From JAICYJ01 sp963797565 (GTDB lineage Bacteria > Actinomycetota > Thermoleophilia > Gaiellales > JAICJC01): a DNA stretch of 64,000 bases. The position numbers were made by a program, and so were the translations under genes. The DNA lies in NCBI GenBank assembly GCA_963797565.1, contig CAWCPM010000015.1:310001-374000 (forward strand). Reading direction: 5' to 3'. Under the pieces are notes generated by a model. The model was not told where the DNA came from and did no database searches. It worked only from the letters and a program-made list of their open reading frames with translations. Shown piece after piece: positions 7,719-16,969 of this stretch (positions are counted from its first letter, which is position 1; each line of letters begins with the position of its first letter).

Positions 7719-9224
7719 CTAGAACCACTTGGTGTAGATCGGATCCGGCACCGGCACCGCGTGGTCGGCCGGCGTGCCGTGAAACAGCGAGGTGATGCCC
7801 CGCGACCAGGCCTTTGCGCGGTCGGTCAGCTGCCGGTCGTCGGTCTGCATCCGCCCGCGCGTCACGATCACGCCCAGGTCGCCGCCCTTGTAGCGGTACT
7901 CATCGGTGCCGTAGACGCGCAGGTAGAAGGCCTCGTCGTCGTGCCCGACCGTGTGCCACGTGGTCACCAGCCGCACGAACTCGATGCTGCCGTCCTCCCG
8001 CATCTGCCAGAGCCCGCTGGACGGGGCGCGGGTGATCTTCTCGACCGCGTCGTCGGTCTGCTTCAGCACCAGCTGGCTCCACTCGTCGTAGGTCTCCCAC
8101 CGCTTCTGCAGCTTCTTCAGGTCGACCTCCCAGTCCACGTCCAGGAACTCGAGCAGGTGGAACAGGAACAGCGGCACCCCGCCGTACTTGGACGTGAGCA
8201 GGTTGGTGAGCGGGCTGGCGCCGGAGATGCGCGGGTTGATCTCGCCCAGGTAGACCTCGCCGCTGCCGTTCTCGACCAGGAAGTCGACGCAGAACACGCC
8301 GCTGTAGCCGTGCGCGTAGAGCGTGTCGCCGAGCTTGCGCGCCATCGCCCGGATCAACTCACGGGTGGACTTGTCGAACACCCCGGGGAAGACGTCGTTG
8401 CCGCACCAGCCGCCGCGGTACGGGGTCAGCTCCTCGAAGCCGGTGATGTCGGTCTGGATCGGCCCCACCAGCGTGCCGTGCCTGGTGGCGCAGGCCTCCA
8501 CCGTGCCCGGCAGGTGCTCGATCCGGCGCATGATCTTGAGCTCCTCGTCGGCCAGCTTCTCGGAGTGCTCGTCCCACTGCTCCTCGTTCGTGATGAAGAA
8601 CGTGGTGCGGCCGGAGTCGCCGTAGGGCGTCTGCACGACCAGGTCGGTGCCGAGCCTGGCCTTGCGGGCCCGCTCCATCAGCTGCTTGTAGCTCTTGGCC
8701 CGGGCCAGCACGTTGGGCGCGCACTCGATGCCGGCCTCGCCGGCCAGCTGCGTCGTCGTGATCTTGGAGTCGACGTGCTCGCGCAGCGCCCGCGGCGGCA
8801 GCGCGATGTCGAGCCCCAGCTCGCCGGCCAGCTCCTCGGTGTCGGAGTCGAACATGACGAACAGCACCTTGCCCCCGCCCCGCGCGTGCACGCGGTCGGC
8901 CACCTCCTTGTGGCCCAGCAGGTAGGTGTTCACGTCCTCGAACGAGCCGAAGTCGCGCGCCCCCTCGCTGTTCGGCACGAACACGTGCGGGTGGTGGCCG
9001 TCGAACGAGTCGAAGTAGGTGATGTACTCGAACGCACCCACCCACTGGTCGATGCCGAGCACGTTGTAGGCGGTCGGCGAGACGAAGTAGATCGGCGTGC
9101 GGCTGGAGCGGGCGAACTGGTAGACGTCGCTGAGACCGCGCAGCTTCGGCCGTGCCGAGCGCTTCGCCACAATCCCCTTGCCAGGTGTCACCGGCGATGT
9201 CCCCCTGTTGACGCCATCGGGCAA
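7719..9224 (-). CDS. ATP-grasp domain protein, biotin-carboxylase-like
   Basis: This protein of about 500 residues has an ATP-grasp core: a lid region with LVVQTPYGDSGRTTFFI near residue 200, then GVFCVDFLVENGSGEVYLGE and EINPRISGASPLTN, which carry the metal-binding Glu and Asn and the catalytic Arg. Such enzymes join a carboxylate to an amine or thiol through an acyl-phosphate. No carrier or carboxyltransferase domain is present, so it is not a true biotin carboxylase subunit. The start is uncertain: the frame opens with TTG at 9224, but a GTG 42 nt downstream, preceded by AAGGGG, is an alternative. The GST gene follows after 1 nt. Substrate unknown. Confidence 0.8.
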   Translation of the reverse strand: MPDGVNRGTSPVTPGKGIVAKRSARPKLRGLSDVYQFARSSRTPIYFVSPTAYNVLGIDQWVGAFEYITYFDSFDGHHPHVFVPNSEGARDFGSFEDVNTYLLGHKEVADRVHARGGGKVLFVMFDSDTEELAGELGLDIALPPRALREHVDSKITTTQLAGEAGIECAPNVLARAKSYKQLMERARKARLGTDLVVQTPYGDSGRTTFFITNEEQWDEHSEKLADEELKIMRRIEHLPGTVEACATRHGTLVGPIQTDITGFEELTPYRGGWCGNDVFPGVFDKSTRELIRAMARKLGDTLYAHGYSGVFCVDFLVENGSGEVYLGEINPRISGASPLTNLLTSKYGGVPLFLFHLLEFLDVDWEVDLKKLQKRWETYDEWSQLVLKQTDDAVEKITRAPSSGLWQMREDGSIEFVRLVTTWHTVGHDDEAFYLRVYGTDEYRYKGGDLGVIVTRGRMQTDDRQLTDRAKAWSRGITSLFHGTPADHAVPVPDPIYTKWF

Positions 9225-9267
9225 CGCTACAGGTGCGCGCCACGGCCATCAAGGCCCGCGCAGTGGC

Positions 9268-10356
9268 TCAGGCGAAGATCACCTGGGGCGTGTGCGGCAC
9301 CTCGCGCTCGCGCTGCAACAGCGGCGGCATCAGCACCCGCGTGTCGCGCAGCCGCTGGCCGTTCTCGGCGTCGGCCATGCGCACCGTCCAGACGTCGTCC
9401 GGCCACAGCAGCCGCACGCTGCGCTCGCGGGTGTCATAGCGGGCCGTGTACACCGTTCCCCACGTGTGCTCGGCCGGGTCGCGCTGCACCGGCTCGCTCA
9501 GGAACACCTGCTCCAGCCGGTCGACGGTCATCGTCGGGTCGGCCAGTGCGTCGGCCAGCACCGCCTCCCGCCGCTCGGTCCCGGTCATGGCCGCGTGCTC
9601 GGGCCACTCGGTGGCTCCCTGCCGGTTGCCGGCACAGACGCCGCCGTGCTCGACGACGGGTGCGCGGTCCGGCGCCACCCGCACCAGCGCCGCCTGGCCG
9701 GAGGCGTCCACCAGGGCGATGTTGTAGGACAGGTTGACCGGCACCGCCGCCACCGCCTCGAGCGCCTGCGCCACGTCCGCGCACTGCTCCAGCATGTAGC
9801 GCAGCAGCAGCGTCACCGCGAAGCCGCGGCCCACCTCACGGCGTCCGCCGAAGGACAGCGCCATCGCCAGGCCGTCCTCGTTGACGCCGTCCAGCGCGCC
9901 CCACAGGCAGTCGCTCATCGCCATCGTGCGCCGCGACGCGATGGTGGTGGTGAGCAGCGTCGTCTCGCACAGGGCCGGGGCGTAGTCGTAGCTGCGCAGC
10001 AGCGACGGGTTTCCGTCGCGCGTCCAGGCCGCCAACGAGCAGGCCGCCAGGAACGGCGGCGGATCCCACAGCGACAGGAACCGCGCCTCCAGGTCGCCGC
10101 CGCCGACCAGCTCGACAAGGCCTTCGTAGGCGGGCACCAGCTCCGGGACGTGCGTGCGCACGGCGCGCAGGCAGCCGGCGTACGACGATCGCTCCTGCTC
10201 GCCGTCGCGCAGGAACCAGCGCCGGTAGGCGGGCCACCACAGGTCGAACAGCTCGCGCAGCCTCTGGCCCGGTCGCTCCTCGACGACCGAGCGGAAGGTG
10301 ACGGCCGTGGCGCGCGGCCCGTCGTCCTCCCCGCGGCGGGGCACATCGGCGCTCAT
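9268..10356 (-). CDS. C45-type autoproteolytic acyltransferase/hydrolase
   Basis: This 362-aa protein resembles the Ntn-hydrolase family that includes acyl-CoA:6-APA acyltransferase. The likely N-terminal nucleophile is the Cys in LAACSLAAWTRDGNPSLLRS, followed by YDY, matching the C-S-x-DG-x-RN-D arrangement of the family; GALDGVNEDGLAMAL is the conserved next block. A long helical pro-region of about 110 residues precedes the Cys, as in self-cleaving members. The ATG at 10356 follows a TACAAT hexamer by 6 nt. Likely activity is amide-bond hydrolysis or acyl transfer on a small peptide or amide; the substrate cannot be told. Confidence 0.75.
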   Translation of the reverse strand: MSADVPRRGEDDGPRATAVTFRSVVEERPGQRLRELFDLWWPAYRRWFLRDGEQERSSYAGCLRAVRTHVPELVPAYEGLVELVGGGDLEARFLSLWDPPPFLAACSLAAWTRDGNPSLLRSYDYAPALCETTLLTTTIASRRTMAMSDCLWGALDGVNEDGLAMALSFGGRREVGRGFAVTLLLRYMLEQCADVAQALEAVAAVPVNLSYNIALVDASGQAALVRVAPDRAPVVEHGGVCAGNRQGATEWPEHAAMTGTERREAVLADALADPTMTVDRLEQVFLSEPVQRDPAEHTWGTVYTARYDTRERSVRLLWPDDVWTVRMADAENGQRLRDTRVLMPPLLQREREVPHTPQVIFA

Positions 10357-10362
10357 GCCCTC

Positions 10363-10368
10363 ATTGTA
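10363..10368 (-). promoter_or_regulatory. -10 element (TACAAT) for the C45 hydrolase gene
   Basis: TACAAT ends 6 nt before the ATG at 10356. A TTGATC hexamer 15 nt upstream may serve as the -35. Confidence 0.5.
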
Positions 10369-10418
10369 CTTGCGCACCCGGCCGATCAACCCCGCGACGC
10401 GGTGACCGCTGCGGTTAC

Positions 10419-10424
10419 TAGCAT
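10419..10424 (+). promoter_or_regulatory. -10 element (TAGCAT) for the amidase gene
   Basis: TAGCAT, then 6 nt, then ATG 10431. It is divergent from the promoter at 10363-10368. Confidence 0.45.
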
Positions 10425-10430
10425 GCCCCG

Positions 10431-11870
10431 ATGCGACTGGAGGAGTACGCCGCGCACGACGGTCTGGCGCTGGCCGAGCTGGTACGGGAGGGGCAGGTGA
10501 CGCCGGCCGAGCTGGCCCATCTGGCCGTGCGCGGGGCGGAGCGGACAGAGCCTCGCCTGGGCGCGATCGCAGGGCTGTACGACGATGCGGTGGAGTCGGC
10601 CGAGGCCGCGCAGCCGGGGCCGTTCCACGGCGTGCCGGTGCTGCTGAAGGATCTGTTCCACGGCGATGCCGGGCGGCCGACCGAGGCCGGCAGCCGGCTG
10701 GCCGAGGGATGGGTGGCGCAGGTGCAGTCGGAGCTGGTGCGACGGGTGCGGGCCTGCGGCATGGTGCCGGTCGGCCGGGCCACCACCTCCGAGTTCGGGG
10801 TGATGGGCACGACCGAGACGGTCGCCTGCGGCCCCACCAGCACGCCCTGGAGCGGCGACCACATGGCCGGCGGCTCGAGCGGCGGATCGGGCGCCGCGGT
10901 GGGCGCGGGGATCGTGCCGATCGCGACCGGCTCGGACGGCGGCGGCTCGATCAGGATCCCGGCATCCGCCTGCGGCGTCGTGGGCCTGAAGACCTCGCGG
11001 GGTCGTGTCACCTGGGCGCCGGCTGCCGGCGAGCCGCTGCTGGGCTGGGCCGTGCACCACGTGCTGACCCGGTCGCTGCGCGACACCGCCGCCTGCCTGG
11101 ACCAGCTGGCCGCGCCGTATCCGGGCGAGCCCTTCACGCTGGCGGGCCCGCCCGATGGGGGCTGGCTCGACCAGCTGCACCTGCAGCCGGGCCCGCTCCG
11201 CATCGCCGTCTGCTGGCAGCCGTGGTCGGGCGCCGAGGTGGTGGCCGAGATCCGGGCCGCCTGCGAGGCCACGGCGACGCTGCTGGCCGGCCTCGGGCAC
11301 GAGCTGGTCGAGGCCTCGCCGCAGTTCTCGTGGGAGCAGTTCCTGGACGCGATGACCGTGATCTGGTCGTCCACCACCGCCCAGACCGTCGACGGGTTCG
11401 CCCAGGCGGTGGGCCGCGAGCCGAGCCCCGACAACCTCGAGCTCCCCACCTTCCGCATGGTCGAGTTCGGCCGCGCGGTGAAGGTCGGCGAGCTGCTGAA
11501 CGCGATCGACTCCGCGGGGTACGTGAGCCGGCAGGTGCGCGGGTTCTTCCAGGACTACGACCTGCTGCTGACCCCCACGCTGGGAGCGCTGCCCGCCAGG
11601 CTCGGCACGTACAGGCCGGACGCGGAGCTCGAGCCGAAGCAGCTGTTCGGCTCGTGGGCGCATCTGGAGTCCTTCCTGCCGGTGTTCAACGCCTCCGGCC
11701 AGCCGGCCATCAGCCTGCCGCTGCACATGAGCGAGCAGGGACTGCCGATCGGGATGCAGCTGGTCGGCCGGATGGGGGCGGAGGCCACGCTGCTGCGCGT
11801 CGCGGCCCAGCTGGAGCAGGCGCTGCCGTGGGCGGCGCGGGTGCCGCCGCTGCACGTGTCCGATGGCTAG
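10431..11870 (+). CDS. Amidase (amidase-signature family)
   Basis: This 479-aa enzyme has the full amidase-signature triad: Lys73 in LLKDLF, the cis-Ser in AGGSSGGSGAAVGAG near 150, and the nucleophile Ser near 173 in SDGGGSIRIPA. It hydrolyses carboxamides to acid plus ammonia in the cytoplasm. It could act after the nitrile hydratase encoded near 30-31.6 kb, which makes amides, but the genes are 18 kb apart and this link is only inference. There are no GatB or GatC neighbours, so a role as GatA is unlikely. The gene is leaderless in layout and overlaps the following spermidine-synthase-like gene by 8 nt. Confidence 0.9.
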   Translation: MRLEEYAAHDGLALAELVREGQVTPAELAHLAVRGAERTEPRLGAIAGLYDDAVESAEAAQPGPFHGVPVLLKDLFHGDAGRPTEAGSRLAEGWVAQVQSELVRRVRACGMVPVGRATTSEFGVMGTTETVACGPTSTPWSGDHMAGGSSGGSGAAVGAGIVPIATGSDGGGSIRIPASACGVVGLKTSRGRVTWAPAAGEPLLGWAVHHVLTRSLRDTAACLDQLAAPYPGEPFTLAGPPDGGWLDQLHLQPGPLRIAVCWQPWSGAEVVAEIRAACEATATLLAGLGHELVEASPQFSWEQFLDAMTVIWSSTTAQTVDGFAQAVGREPSPDNLELPTFRMVEFGRAVKVGELLNAIDSAGYVSRQVRGFFQDYDLLLTPTLGALPARLGTYRPDAELEPKQLFGSWAHLESFLPVFNASGQPAISLPLHMSEQGLPIGMQLVGRMGAEATLLRVAAQLEQALPWAARVPPLHVSDG

Positions 11871-12525
11871 CGGCGATCACAGCCGTCCGGTGGTCGTCGA
11901 CCGGCGGGACACGCCGCGAGGCGAGCTGGTGCTGCGCCGCGCCGGCGAACACCACGAGGTGATCGCGAACGGCACATTCATGATGGACACGCGCGACGGT
12001 CGCTCGGAGCGGGCGCTGGTGCGCGAGGCGCTGGCCGGGCTGGCGGGCGCGCGGCTGCTGCTGGGCGGGCTCGGCGTCGGCTTCTCGCTGGACGAGGCGC
12101 TGCGCGGCGACCGCGTCTCGGACGTGGTCGTGATCGAGCTCGAGCCGGCCGTGGTCGAGTGGGCCGGCACCCACCTGCGCCGCCTCAACCGGCACGGCGT
12201 GGATGACCACCGCGTGCGGCTGGTGGTGGGCGACCTGCGCCGGCAGCTGGGCCGGCTGGGCTGTGAGTTCGACGCCATCTGCCTGGACGTCGACAACGGT
12301 CCGGGGTGGCTGGTGCACGAGGCCAACGCGGAGCTCTACAGCGACGACGGCCTCGAGTCGCTGGCAGGGCTGCTGCGGCCGGGCGGCCGCCTGGCGGTGT
12401 GGGCGTCGGCGCCCGATCCCGAGTTCGAGCGCCGGCTGCGCGAGCGGTTCGCCGTGGTGCGCACGGTCACGGTCGACGTCGCCCGCGGCCCGGCGGACGT
12501 GATCTACGTGAGCTCGATCGCCTAG
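11863..12525 (+). CDS. Spermidine-synthase-like (spermine/spermidine synthase fold) protein
   Basis: This 220-aa protein has a Rossmann methyltransferase-like fold: LLLGGLGVGFSLDEAL replaces the nucleotide-binding glycine loop, DVVVIELEPAVVEW is the acidic second strand, and FDAICLDVDNGPGWL is the catalytic-loop region. This pattern is typical of the short actinobacterial SpeE-like proteins, which lack the N-terminal beta-domain of true spermidine synthases. A polyamine aminopropyltransferase activity is therefore not assured. It overlaps the amidase gene by 8 nt, so it is co-translated with it. Confidence 0.8.
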   Translation: MASGDHSRPVVVDRRDTPRGELVLRRAGEHHEVIANGTFMMDTRDGRSERALVREALAGLAGARLLLGGLGVGFSLDEALRGDRVSDVVVIELEPAVVEWAGTHLRRLNRHGVDDHRVRLVVGDLRRQLGRLGCEFDAICLDVDNGPGWLVHEANAELYSDDGLESLAGLLRPGGRLAVWASAPDPEFERRLRERFAVVRTVTVDVARGPADVIYVSSIA

Positions 12526-12531
12526 GTCGTC

Positions 12532-13542
12532 TCAGCCGAAGCCGACCGCGGTGAACGGCGGCAGCGGGCTGCGCGGCAGGTCGTCGCGGGGCACTCCCAG
12601 GTTGTAGTCGGACGGCGCCACGTCGTTGGGCGTGTCCGCGTAGAACACGCTGGCCAGCGTCTGGATCTGCGGGCGTCCGCGGTCGAGCTCGAACTGGCCG
12701 CCGCCGTACATGCGGATGCCGCGCTGCTCGCAGGCCTCGATGCACTCCAGCAGGCGCCGCACGCTGCCGAAGCGGGACGGCTTGATGTTCAACCATCGCG
12801 GATCCACAGGCAGCGCATCGACGTCGGCCAGCGAGTGGATGGGGGCGTCGAAGCTGAGGCGGTCGAGCGCGCCCGAAAGCGCCTCGCGGCATTCGTCCTG
12901 CAGCGCGGCGTCCTCGATCACGGTGTCGGGGAAGCGCTCGGCCAGCGTGCGATAGAGCACCGGATCGGGAACCATGTCCACGGGGGTGCCCGTGTAGTAG
13001 GCCTTGAAGTCGAGCACGCGCACGCGGCCGGAGGCGGCCAGCATCTCGATCAGCGGCTCGTCCCACGTCGGCTCGGGGTCGAGCTTGAACTCGAGCCGCG
13101 GGTCGAACTCGAGCCAGGGGCCGATCTCCGCGCGCGTCGAGAGCACGAAGCGCACCGGCCGCGCCTCGCGCCCGGCCGCGTCGGCCAGCGACCGCCCCGC
13201 CTGCTTCAGCCCCAGGTCGAGCGCCGCGCTCTCGAACGCCCAGCGGCGGTAGTCCCGGGACGCGCCCATCTCCGGCGGGCCGCCCGGGAACAGGTCGTGG
13301 GGCTCGATCAGCTGCGACAGCTCGTCCAGGCTGCGCCGTCCGGCCAGCGGCAGGTCGGCCGGGAAGCCGTCATGGTCCTCGGCGGTGTAGGTGACGTCCT
13401 CGCCCACGCCCGTGTGGCCGGCGCCCTCCATCACCACCAGCGTTGTCACGCGGGTGAACTCGCTCGAGACCTGTGTCTCGCGCCGCTCCAGCCGGTAGCG
13501 TTCGAGATCGATCGGCAGCTCGGCAAGGCGGTCGTAGAGCAC
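12532..13542 (-). CDS. Enolase-superfamily enzyme
   Basis: This 336-aa protein resembles the enolase superfamily (o-succinylbenzoate synthase / muconate cycloisomerase branch). After an alpha+beta capping domain come barrel strands with VRVLDFKAYY (Lys on strand 2), DTVIEDAAL (acidic metal ligand), WLNIKPSRFGSVRRLLECIE (second Lys region) and GGGQFELDRGR. Some positions differ from classical menaquinone MenC, so the substrate is open. The start is GTG at 13542, 6 nt after a TATGCT hexamer. It converges on the gene at 11863 with a 6-nt gap. It probably catalyses proton abstraction next to a carboxylate. Confidence 0.72.
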   Translation of the reverse strand: MLYDRLAELPIDLERYRLERRETQVSSEFTRVTTLVVMEGAGHTGVGEDVTYTAEDHDGFPADLPLAGRRSLDELSQLIEPHDLFPGGPPEMGASRDYRRWAFESAALDLGLKQAGRSLADAAGREARPVRFVLSTRAEIGPWLEFDPRLEFKLDPEPTWDEPLIEMLAASGRVRVLDFKAYYTGTPVDMVPDPVLYRTLAERFPDTVIEDAALQDECREALSGALDRLSFDAPIHSLADVDALPVDPRWLNIKPSRFGSVRRLLECIEACEQRGIRMYGGGQFELDRGRPQIQTLASVFYADTPNDVAPSDYNLGVPRDDLPRSPLPPFTAVGFG

Positions 13543-13548
13543 GCCGCC

Positions 13549-13554
13549 AGCATA
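13549..13554 (-). promoter_or_regulatory. -10 element (TATGCT) for the enolase-superfamily gene
   Basis: TATGCT ends 6 nt before the GTG at 13542, the standard leaderless spacing in this window. It supports the GTG start. Confidence 0.45.
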
Positions 13555-13563
13555 CCCGCAGGG

Positions 13564-15357
13564 TCAGGCTGCGTTCGAGGTCTCGCGCCGGCGCGAGAGC
13601 CAGTCCGTTGCCTGGGCGGACGGCATCGGCTGCGCCAGCACGAACCCCTGCACCTCGTCGCACCCGGCCAGCCGCAGGCGCTCCCAGACGGCCATGTCCT
13701 CCGCGCCCTCCGCCACGACCCGCAGGCCGAGGTTGTGGGCAAGGTCGACGACGGCGTGCACGATGGTGGCGTCGTGCTCGTTGTCGGTCATGCCCAGCAC
13801 GAACGAGCGGTCGATCTTGAGCGCATGCACGGGCAGGTTCTTCAGATAGGCGAGGCTCGAATAGCCGGCGCCGAAGTCGTCGATCGTGGTGGTCGGGCCG
13901 AGCTCGCCGATACGCGTGACGATGGCACGTGCGCGGGCCGGGTCGGCGGTCAGCACGCTCTCGGTGATCTCCACCTCCAGCAGCTCGGATGCCACGTTGG
14001 CCTCGTGCAACGCCATCTCGATCTCATCGGGCAGCCGCACGTCGATCAGGTCGCGCGCCGAGAGGTTGATCGACACCGGCATGTCGAGGCCCATGCGCTT
14101 CCAGTCGGCGACCTGGCGCAGCGCGGTCTTCAGCACCCACATCGAGAGCAGATTGATCAACCCGCTGCGCTCGGCCAGCGGGATGAACTGGTCGGGGCTG
14201 ATCATGCCGCGGTCGGGGTGCTTCCACCGGACCAGCGCCTCGACGCCGGAGATGCCCCCGGTGCGGAGGGTTGCCTTGGGCTGGTAGTAGAGGCTCAGCT
14301 GGCCGCCTTCGATGGCACGGCGCAGGTCGGAGGCGAGCGCCAGCTTCTGCGAGTTGACGGCCTCCTGCTCGCTTGTGTGCATCGCGATGCCGGTGTGGTT
14401 TCGCTTGGCCGCGTACATGGCACTGTCAGCCCGCTGCAGCAGACCGTCGTAGTCGGACGCGTGCACAGGCGCCAGGGCGATGCCGATGCTGGCGTCGATC
14501 TCGAGTGTCATGCCGGAGACCAGGAAGGGGCGGCGCAGCGACTCGCCGACGCGCATCGCCAGCTGCTCGGCCGTGACGGCGTCGGCCTGGCTGCGCAGGA
14601 TTGCGAACTCGTCGCCGCCCAGCCGGGCCACCAGCGTGCCCTCGGTGGTGAACCGGGCCAGGCGCTCGCCGACCTGGCGCAGCAGCTGGTCGCCGGCGAA
14701 GTGCCCGAGCGTGTCGTTCACCTCCTTGAACTCATTCAGATCCATCAGGATCAGCGCCATCGCGTCGCCGTTCAGGCGCATGATCCGGCGCTGGGCCTCC
14801 TCGCGCAGCAGCACCCGGTTGGGCAGCGCCGTGAGCGCGTCATGGCGGGCCAGGTACTCGGTGTCGAGCGCGGGCGTGTTCGGCAGGCGCGGACGCTTGG
14901 GCTTGCGAGCGGGCAGCTGAGGACGGCGCAGGTGCGGCACCAGGCGCGCGATCGCAATCGCCATGGCGGCTGCGGCGGCCACCGCCAGCAGCAGACCGGC
15001 GATCACGATCTCGAGGTGCGCGAGGCCGGCCAGCGGCGGCGGCGTGCTCAGGCGCAGCGTCGCACCCCGGGGAAGCGGCGCAGGGCCGGCCGAGCCGGAG
15101 ACCTCGCCGACGGTCGTCCGATGGCCGTTGCGCGCCCGCAGCTCGGCACCCGTGATCGCGCCGGAGGCGAACGCCTTCGCCAGCACGAGCCGCGCGCCGG
15201 CCATGTCCTTGTTGTGCAGCCGGTGGCCGACCTGCCGCACGATCGACGCCCGCTGGGCCGCCGCCTGCCGGTTTCCGCCCGCGTAATACCCGGCCGCTGC
15301 GGCACCTGCGAGCAGGCCGCCGATCACCAGCATGATGAGGAAGCGCCGTAATACCAT
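13564..15357 (-). CDS. Membrane GGDEF-EAL protein (cyclic di-GMP turnover)
   Basis: This 597-aa protein has an N-terminal helix (residues 4-25), an extracytoplasmic loop of about 75 residues, a second helix near 110-135, then GGDEF and EAL domains. The GGDEF site is intact (RLGGDEF near 255) and the EAL site reads GVEALVRW near 375, with DDFGAGYSSLAYL and KIDRSF later, so both catalytic modules look complete. It may make or degrade c-di-GMP in response to a periplasmic cue sensed by the short loop. The ATG at 15357 is the first Met before the signal-anchor helix. It is divergent from the PLP-enzyme gene at 15410. Confidence 0.92.
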   Translation of the reverse strand: MVLRRFLIMLVIGGLLAGAAAAGYYAGGNRQAAAQRASIVRQVGHRLHNKDMAGARLVLAKAFASGAITGAELRARNGHRTTVGEVSGSAGPAPLPRGATLRLSTPPPLAGLAHLEIVIAGLLLAVAAAAAMAIAIARLVPHLRRPQLPARKPKRPRLPNTPALDTEYLARHDALTALPNRVLLREEAQRRIMRLNGDAMALILMDLNEFKEVNDTLGHFAGDQLLRQVGERLARFTTEGTLVARLGGDEFAILRSQADAVTAEQLAMRVGESLRRPFLVSGMTLEIDASIGIALAPVHASDYDGLLQRADSAMYAAKRNHTGIAMHTSEQEAVNSQKLALASDLRRAIEGGQLSLYYQPKATLRTGGISGVEALVRWKHPDRGMISPDQFIPLAERSGLINLLSMWVLKTALRQVADWKRMGLDMPVSINLSARDLIDVRLPDEIEMALHEANVASELLEVEITESVLTADPARARAIVTRIGELGPTTTIDDFGAGYSSLAYLKNLPVHALKIDRSFVLGMTDNEHDATIVHAVVDLAHNLGLRVVAEGAEDMAVWERLRLAGCDEVQGFVLAQPMPSAQATDWLSRRRETSNAA

Positions 15358-15397
15358 CGTGAGCGGGGTATCTATCGGCGGTGCGGAATGGCGCCTG

Positions 15398-15403
15398 TAG
15401 GGT
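15398..15403 (+). promoter_or_regulatory. -10 element (TAGGGT) for the PLP fold-III enzyme gene
   Basis: TAGGGT followed by 6 nt and ATG 15410. It favours the ATG over a TTG two codons upstream. Confidence 0.45.
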
Positions 15404-15409
15404 TTGCGT

Positions 15410-16486
15410 ATGGCGCCCGATGAGCTGCAAACACCGTGTCTGGTGGTCGATCTGGACCGTCTCGAGCGGAACCTGCACAGCTGGCAGGAGGCGGTGACGG
15501 CGCACGGGGCCCGTTTTCGGCCGCACATCAAAACCCACAAGACGCTCGAGATCGCCCGGATGCAGCTCGCGGCCGGTGCCGCCGGCATCACCACGGCCAA
15601 GGTCTCGGAGGCCGAGCTGTACGTTGATGCAGGCTTCGACGACGTGGTCGTGGCCTACCCGGTGGTGGCGGAGCAGGCCTGCGCGCGGCTGGCCCGGCTG
15701 GCTGCGCGGGCACGCATCGGGGTGAACGTCGAGAACCACGCGGCCGCCCAGCGGCTATCGAGCGCGGCCGTGGCCGCGGGCGCCGAGCTGGGCGTCTTCG
15801 TCGACCTCGACACCGGTCTCGGCCGCTGCGGCGTGCCGGCCGGCGCCCCCGGGATGGTCGACGCGCTGGCCGACCAGGTGCGCGAGCTGCCGGGGCTGCG
15901 CCTGCGCGGCGTCACCAGCTACCGCGGCATCAGCTACGCGGGCGGCGACGGCGACGCCGCCGTGTCGGGCCGCGAGGAGGGCGAGACGGTGGTGGCGGCC
16001 GCGCGGCGGCTGGGCCTCGACGAGGCGGCGGCCGGCAGCACGCCCACCGGCCGCGCGGTAGCCGCGGTGCCGGGGGTGACCGAGGTGCGGGCCGGTACCT
16101 ACGTGTTCAACGACCTGATGCAGCTGGGGAACGGGTCGGCCCAGCCACAGGAGGTGGCGCTCTCGATCCTGACCACGGTCGTCAGCAGCAACCGCGAGGG
16201 GCGGGTGACGGTGGACGGAGGGTCGAAGACGTTCTCCGGCGACGTCGTGCTCGACGACGGCGGGCGCATGGTCGCCCGCAGCGTGGACGGGTCGATCGTG
16301 CTGGACGGGCTGACCGAGGAGCACGGCGTCGGACGCACCTCACGGCCGGTGGCGGTGGGGGAGCGGATCGCGTTTCACCCCGCCCACGTCTGCACCACGG
16401 TCAACCTCAGCGATCAGCTGTTCGCGGTGCGCGACGGCCGGGTCGAGGCGGTCTGGCCGGTGGCCGCGCGCGGCCTGCGAACGTAG
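15410..16486 (+). CDS. PLP fold-type III enzyme (D-threonine aldolase / D-serine dehydratase-like)
   Basis: This 358-aa protein has the alanine-racemase-type barrel with the PLP lysine in RPHIKTHKTLEIA near residue 45 and a C-terminal beta domain containing HPAHVCTTVNL, where His and Cys form the Zn site typical of D-threonine aldolase and DSD-type D-serine dehydratase. The GVFVDLDTGLGRCG and GVTSYRG blocks also match. It should act on a beta-hydroxy D-amino acid. It is separate from the molybdenum hydroxylase genes, which converge on it 9 nt away. The exact substrate cannot be decided from sequence. Confidence 0.85.
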   Translation: MAPDELQTPCLVVDLDRLERNLHSWQEAVTAHGARFRPHIKTHKTLEIARMQLAAGAAGITTAKVSEAELYVDAGFDDVVVAYPVVAEQACARLARLAARARIGVNVENHAAAQRLSSAAVAAGAELGVFVDLDTGLGRCGVPAGAPGMVDALADQVRELPGLRLRGVTSYRGISYAGGDGDAAVSGREEGETVVAAARRLGLDEAAAGSTPTGRAVAAVPGVTEVRAGTYVFNDLMQLGNGSAQPQEVALSILTTVVSSNREGRVTVDGGSKTFSGDVVLDDGGRMVARSVDGSIVLDGLTEEHGVGRTSRPVAVGERIAFHPAHVCTTVNLSDQLFAVRDGRVEAVWPVAARGLRT

Positions 16487-16495
16487 GGCCCAGAC

Positions 16496-16960
16496 TCAGC
16501 TCTGCGCCGCCGCCTGCACCGCGCGCACGATGCCCGAGTAGCCGGTGCAGCGGCAGAGGTTGCCGGACAGCGCCAGGCGGATCTCGTCCTCGTCGGGCGA
16601 GGGGTTGCGGTCGAGCAGCGCCTTCGCAGAGATCAGCATGCCGGGGGTACAGAACCCGCACTGGACACCGCCCTGGTCGAGGAAGGCCTGCTGCAGCGGG
16701 TGCAGCTCACCGTCGGGGCCGGCCAGGCCCTCGATGGTGACGATCTCGCTGCCGTCGGCCTGCAGCGCCAGATACGAGCAGGAGTTGACCGGCTGGCCGT
16801 CCAGCAGCACCATGCAGGCTCCGCACTCGGAGTCGTCGCAGCCCTCCTTGGCACCCGTCAGCCCGACCTCGCCGCGCAGCACCGACAGCAGATTTCGGCC
16901 CGGCTCGATCTCGACCGGGTAGGCGCGGCCGTTCACGTTCAGGGTGGCGTCGTACCTCAT
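16496..16960 (-). CDS. Molybdenum hydroxylase, 2Fe-2S small subunit
   Basis: This 154-aa protein has both iron-sulfur motifs of the CoxS/XdhC class: the plant-type cluster GCDDSECGACMVLLDG near residues 40-55 with its fourth Cys in NSCSYLAL, and the alpha-helical cluster VQCGFCTPGM and NLCRCTGYSGI. It carries electrons from the molybdenum site to the FAD subunit. Length and spacing are normal. It is the last gene of a large-medium-small operon on the minus strand, 9 nt after the FAD subunit gene. A GGAGCAGC Shine-Dalgarno-like run precedes the ATG at 16960. Confidence 0.94.
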   Translation of the reverse strand: MRYDATLNVNGRAYPVEIEPGRNLLSVLRGEVGLTGAKEGCDDSECGACMVLLDGQPVNSCSYLALQADGSEIVTIEGLAGPDGELHPLQQAFLDQGGVQCGFCTPGMLISAKALLDRNPSPDEDEIRLALSGNLCRCTGYSGIVRAVQAAAQS

Positions 16961-16969
16961 GCTGCTCCT

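Noticed and set aside
10431..11870. GatA subunit of Glu-tRNA amidotransferase
   Set aside because: The amidase signature is present, but there is no gatB or gatC neighbour, and the partner gene is spermidine-synthase-like.
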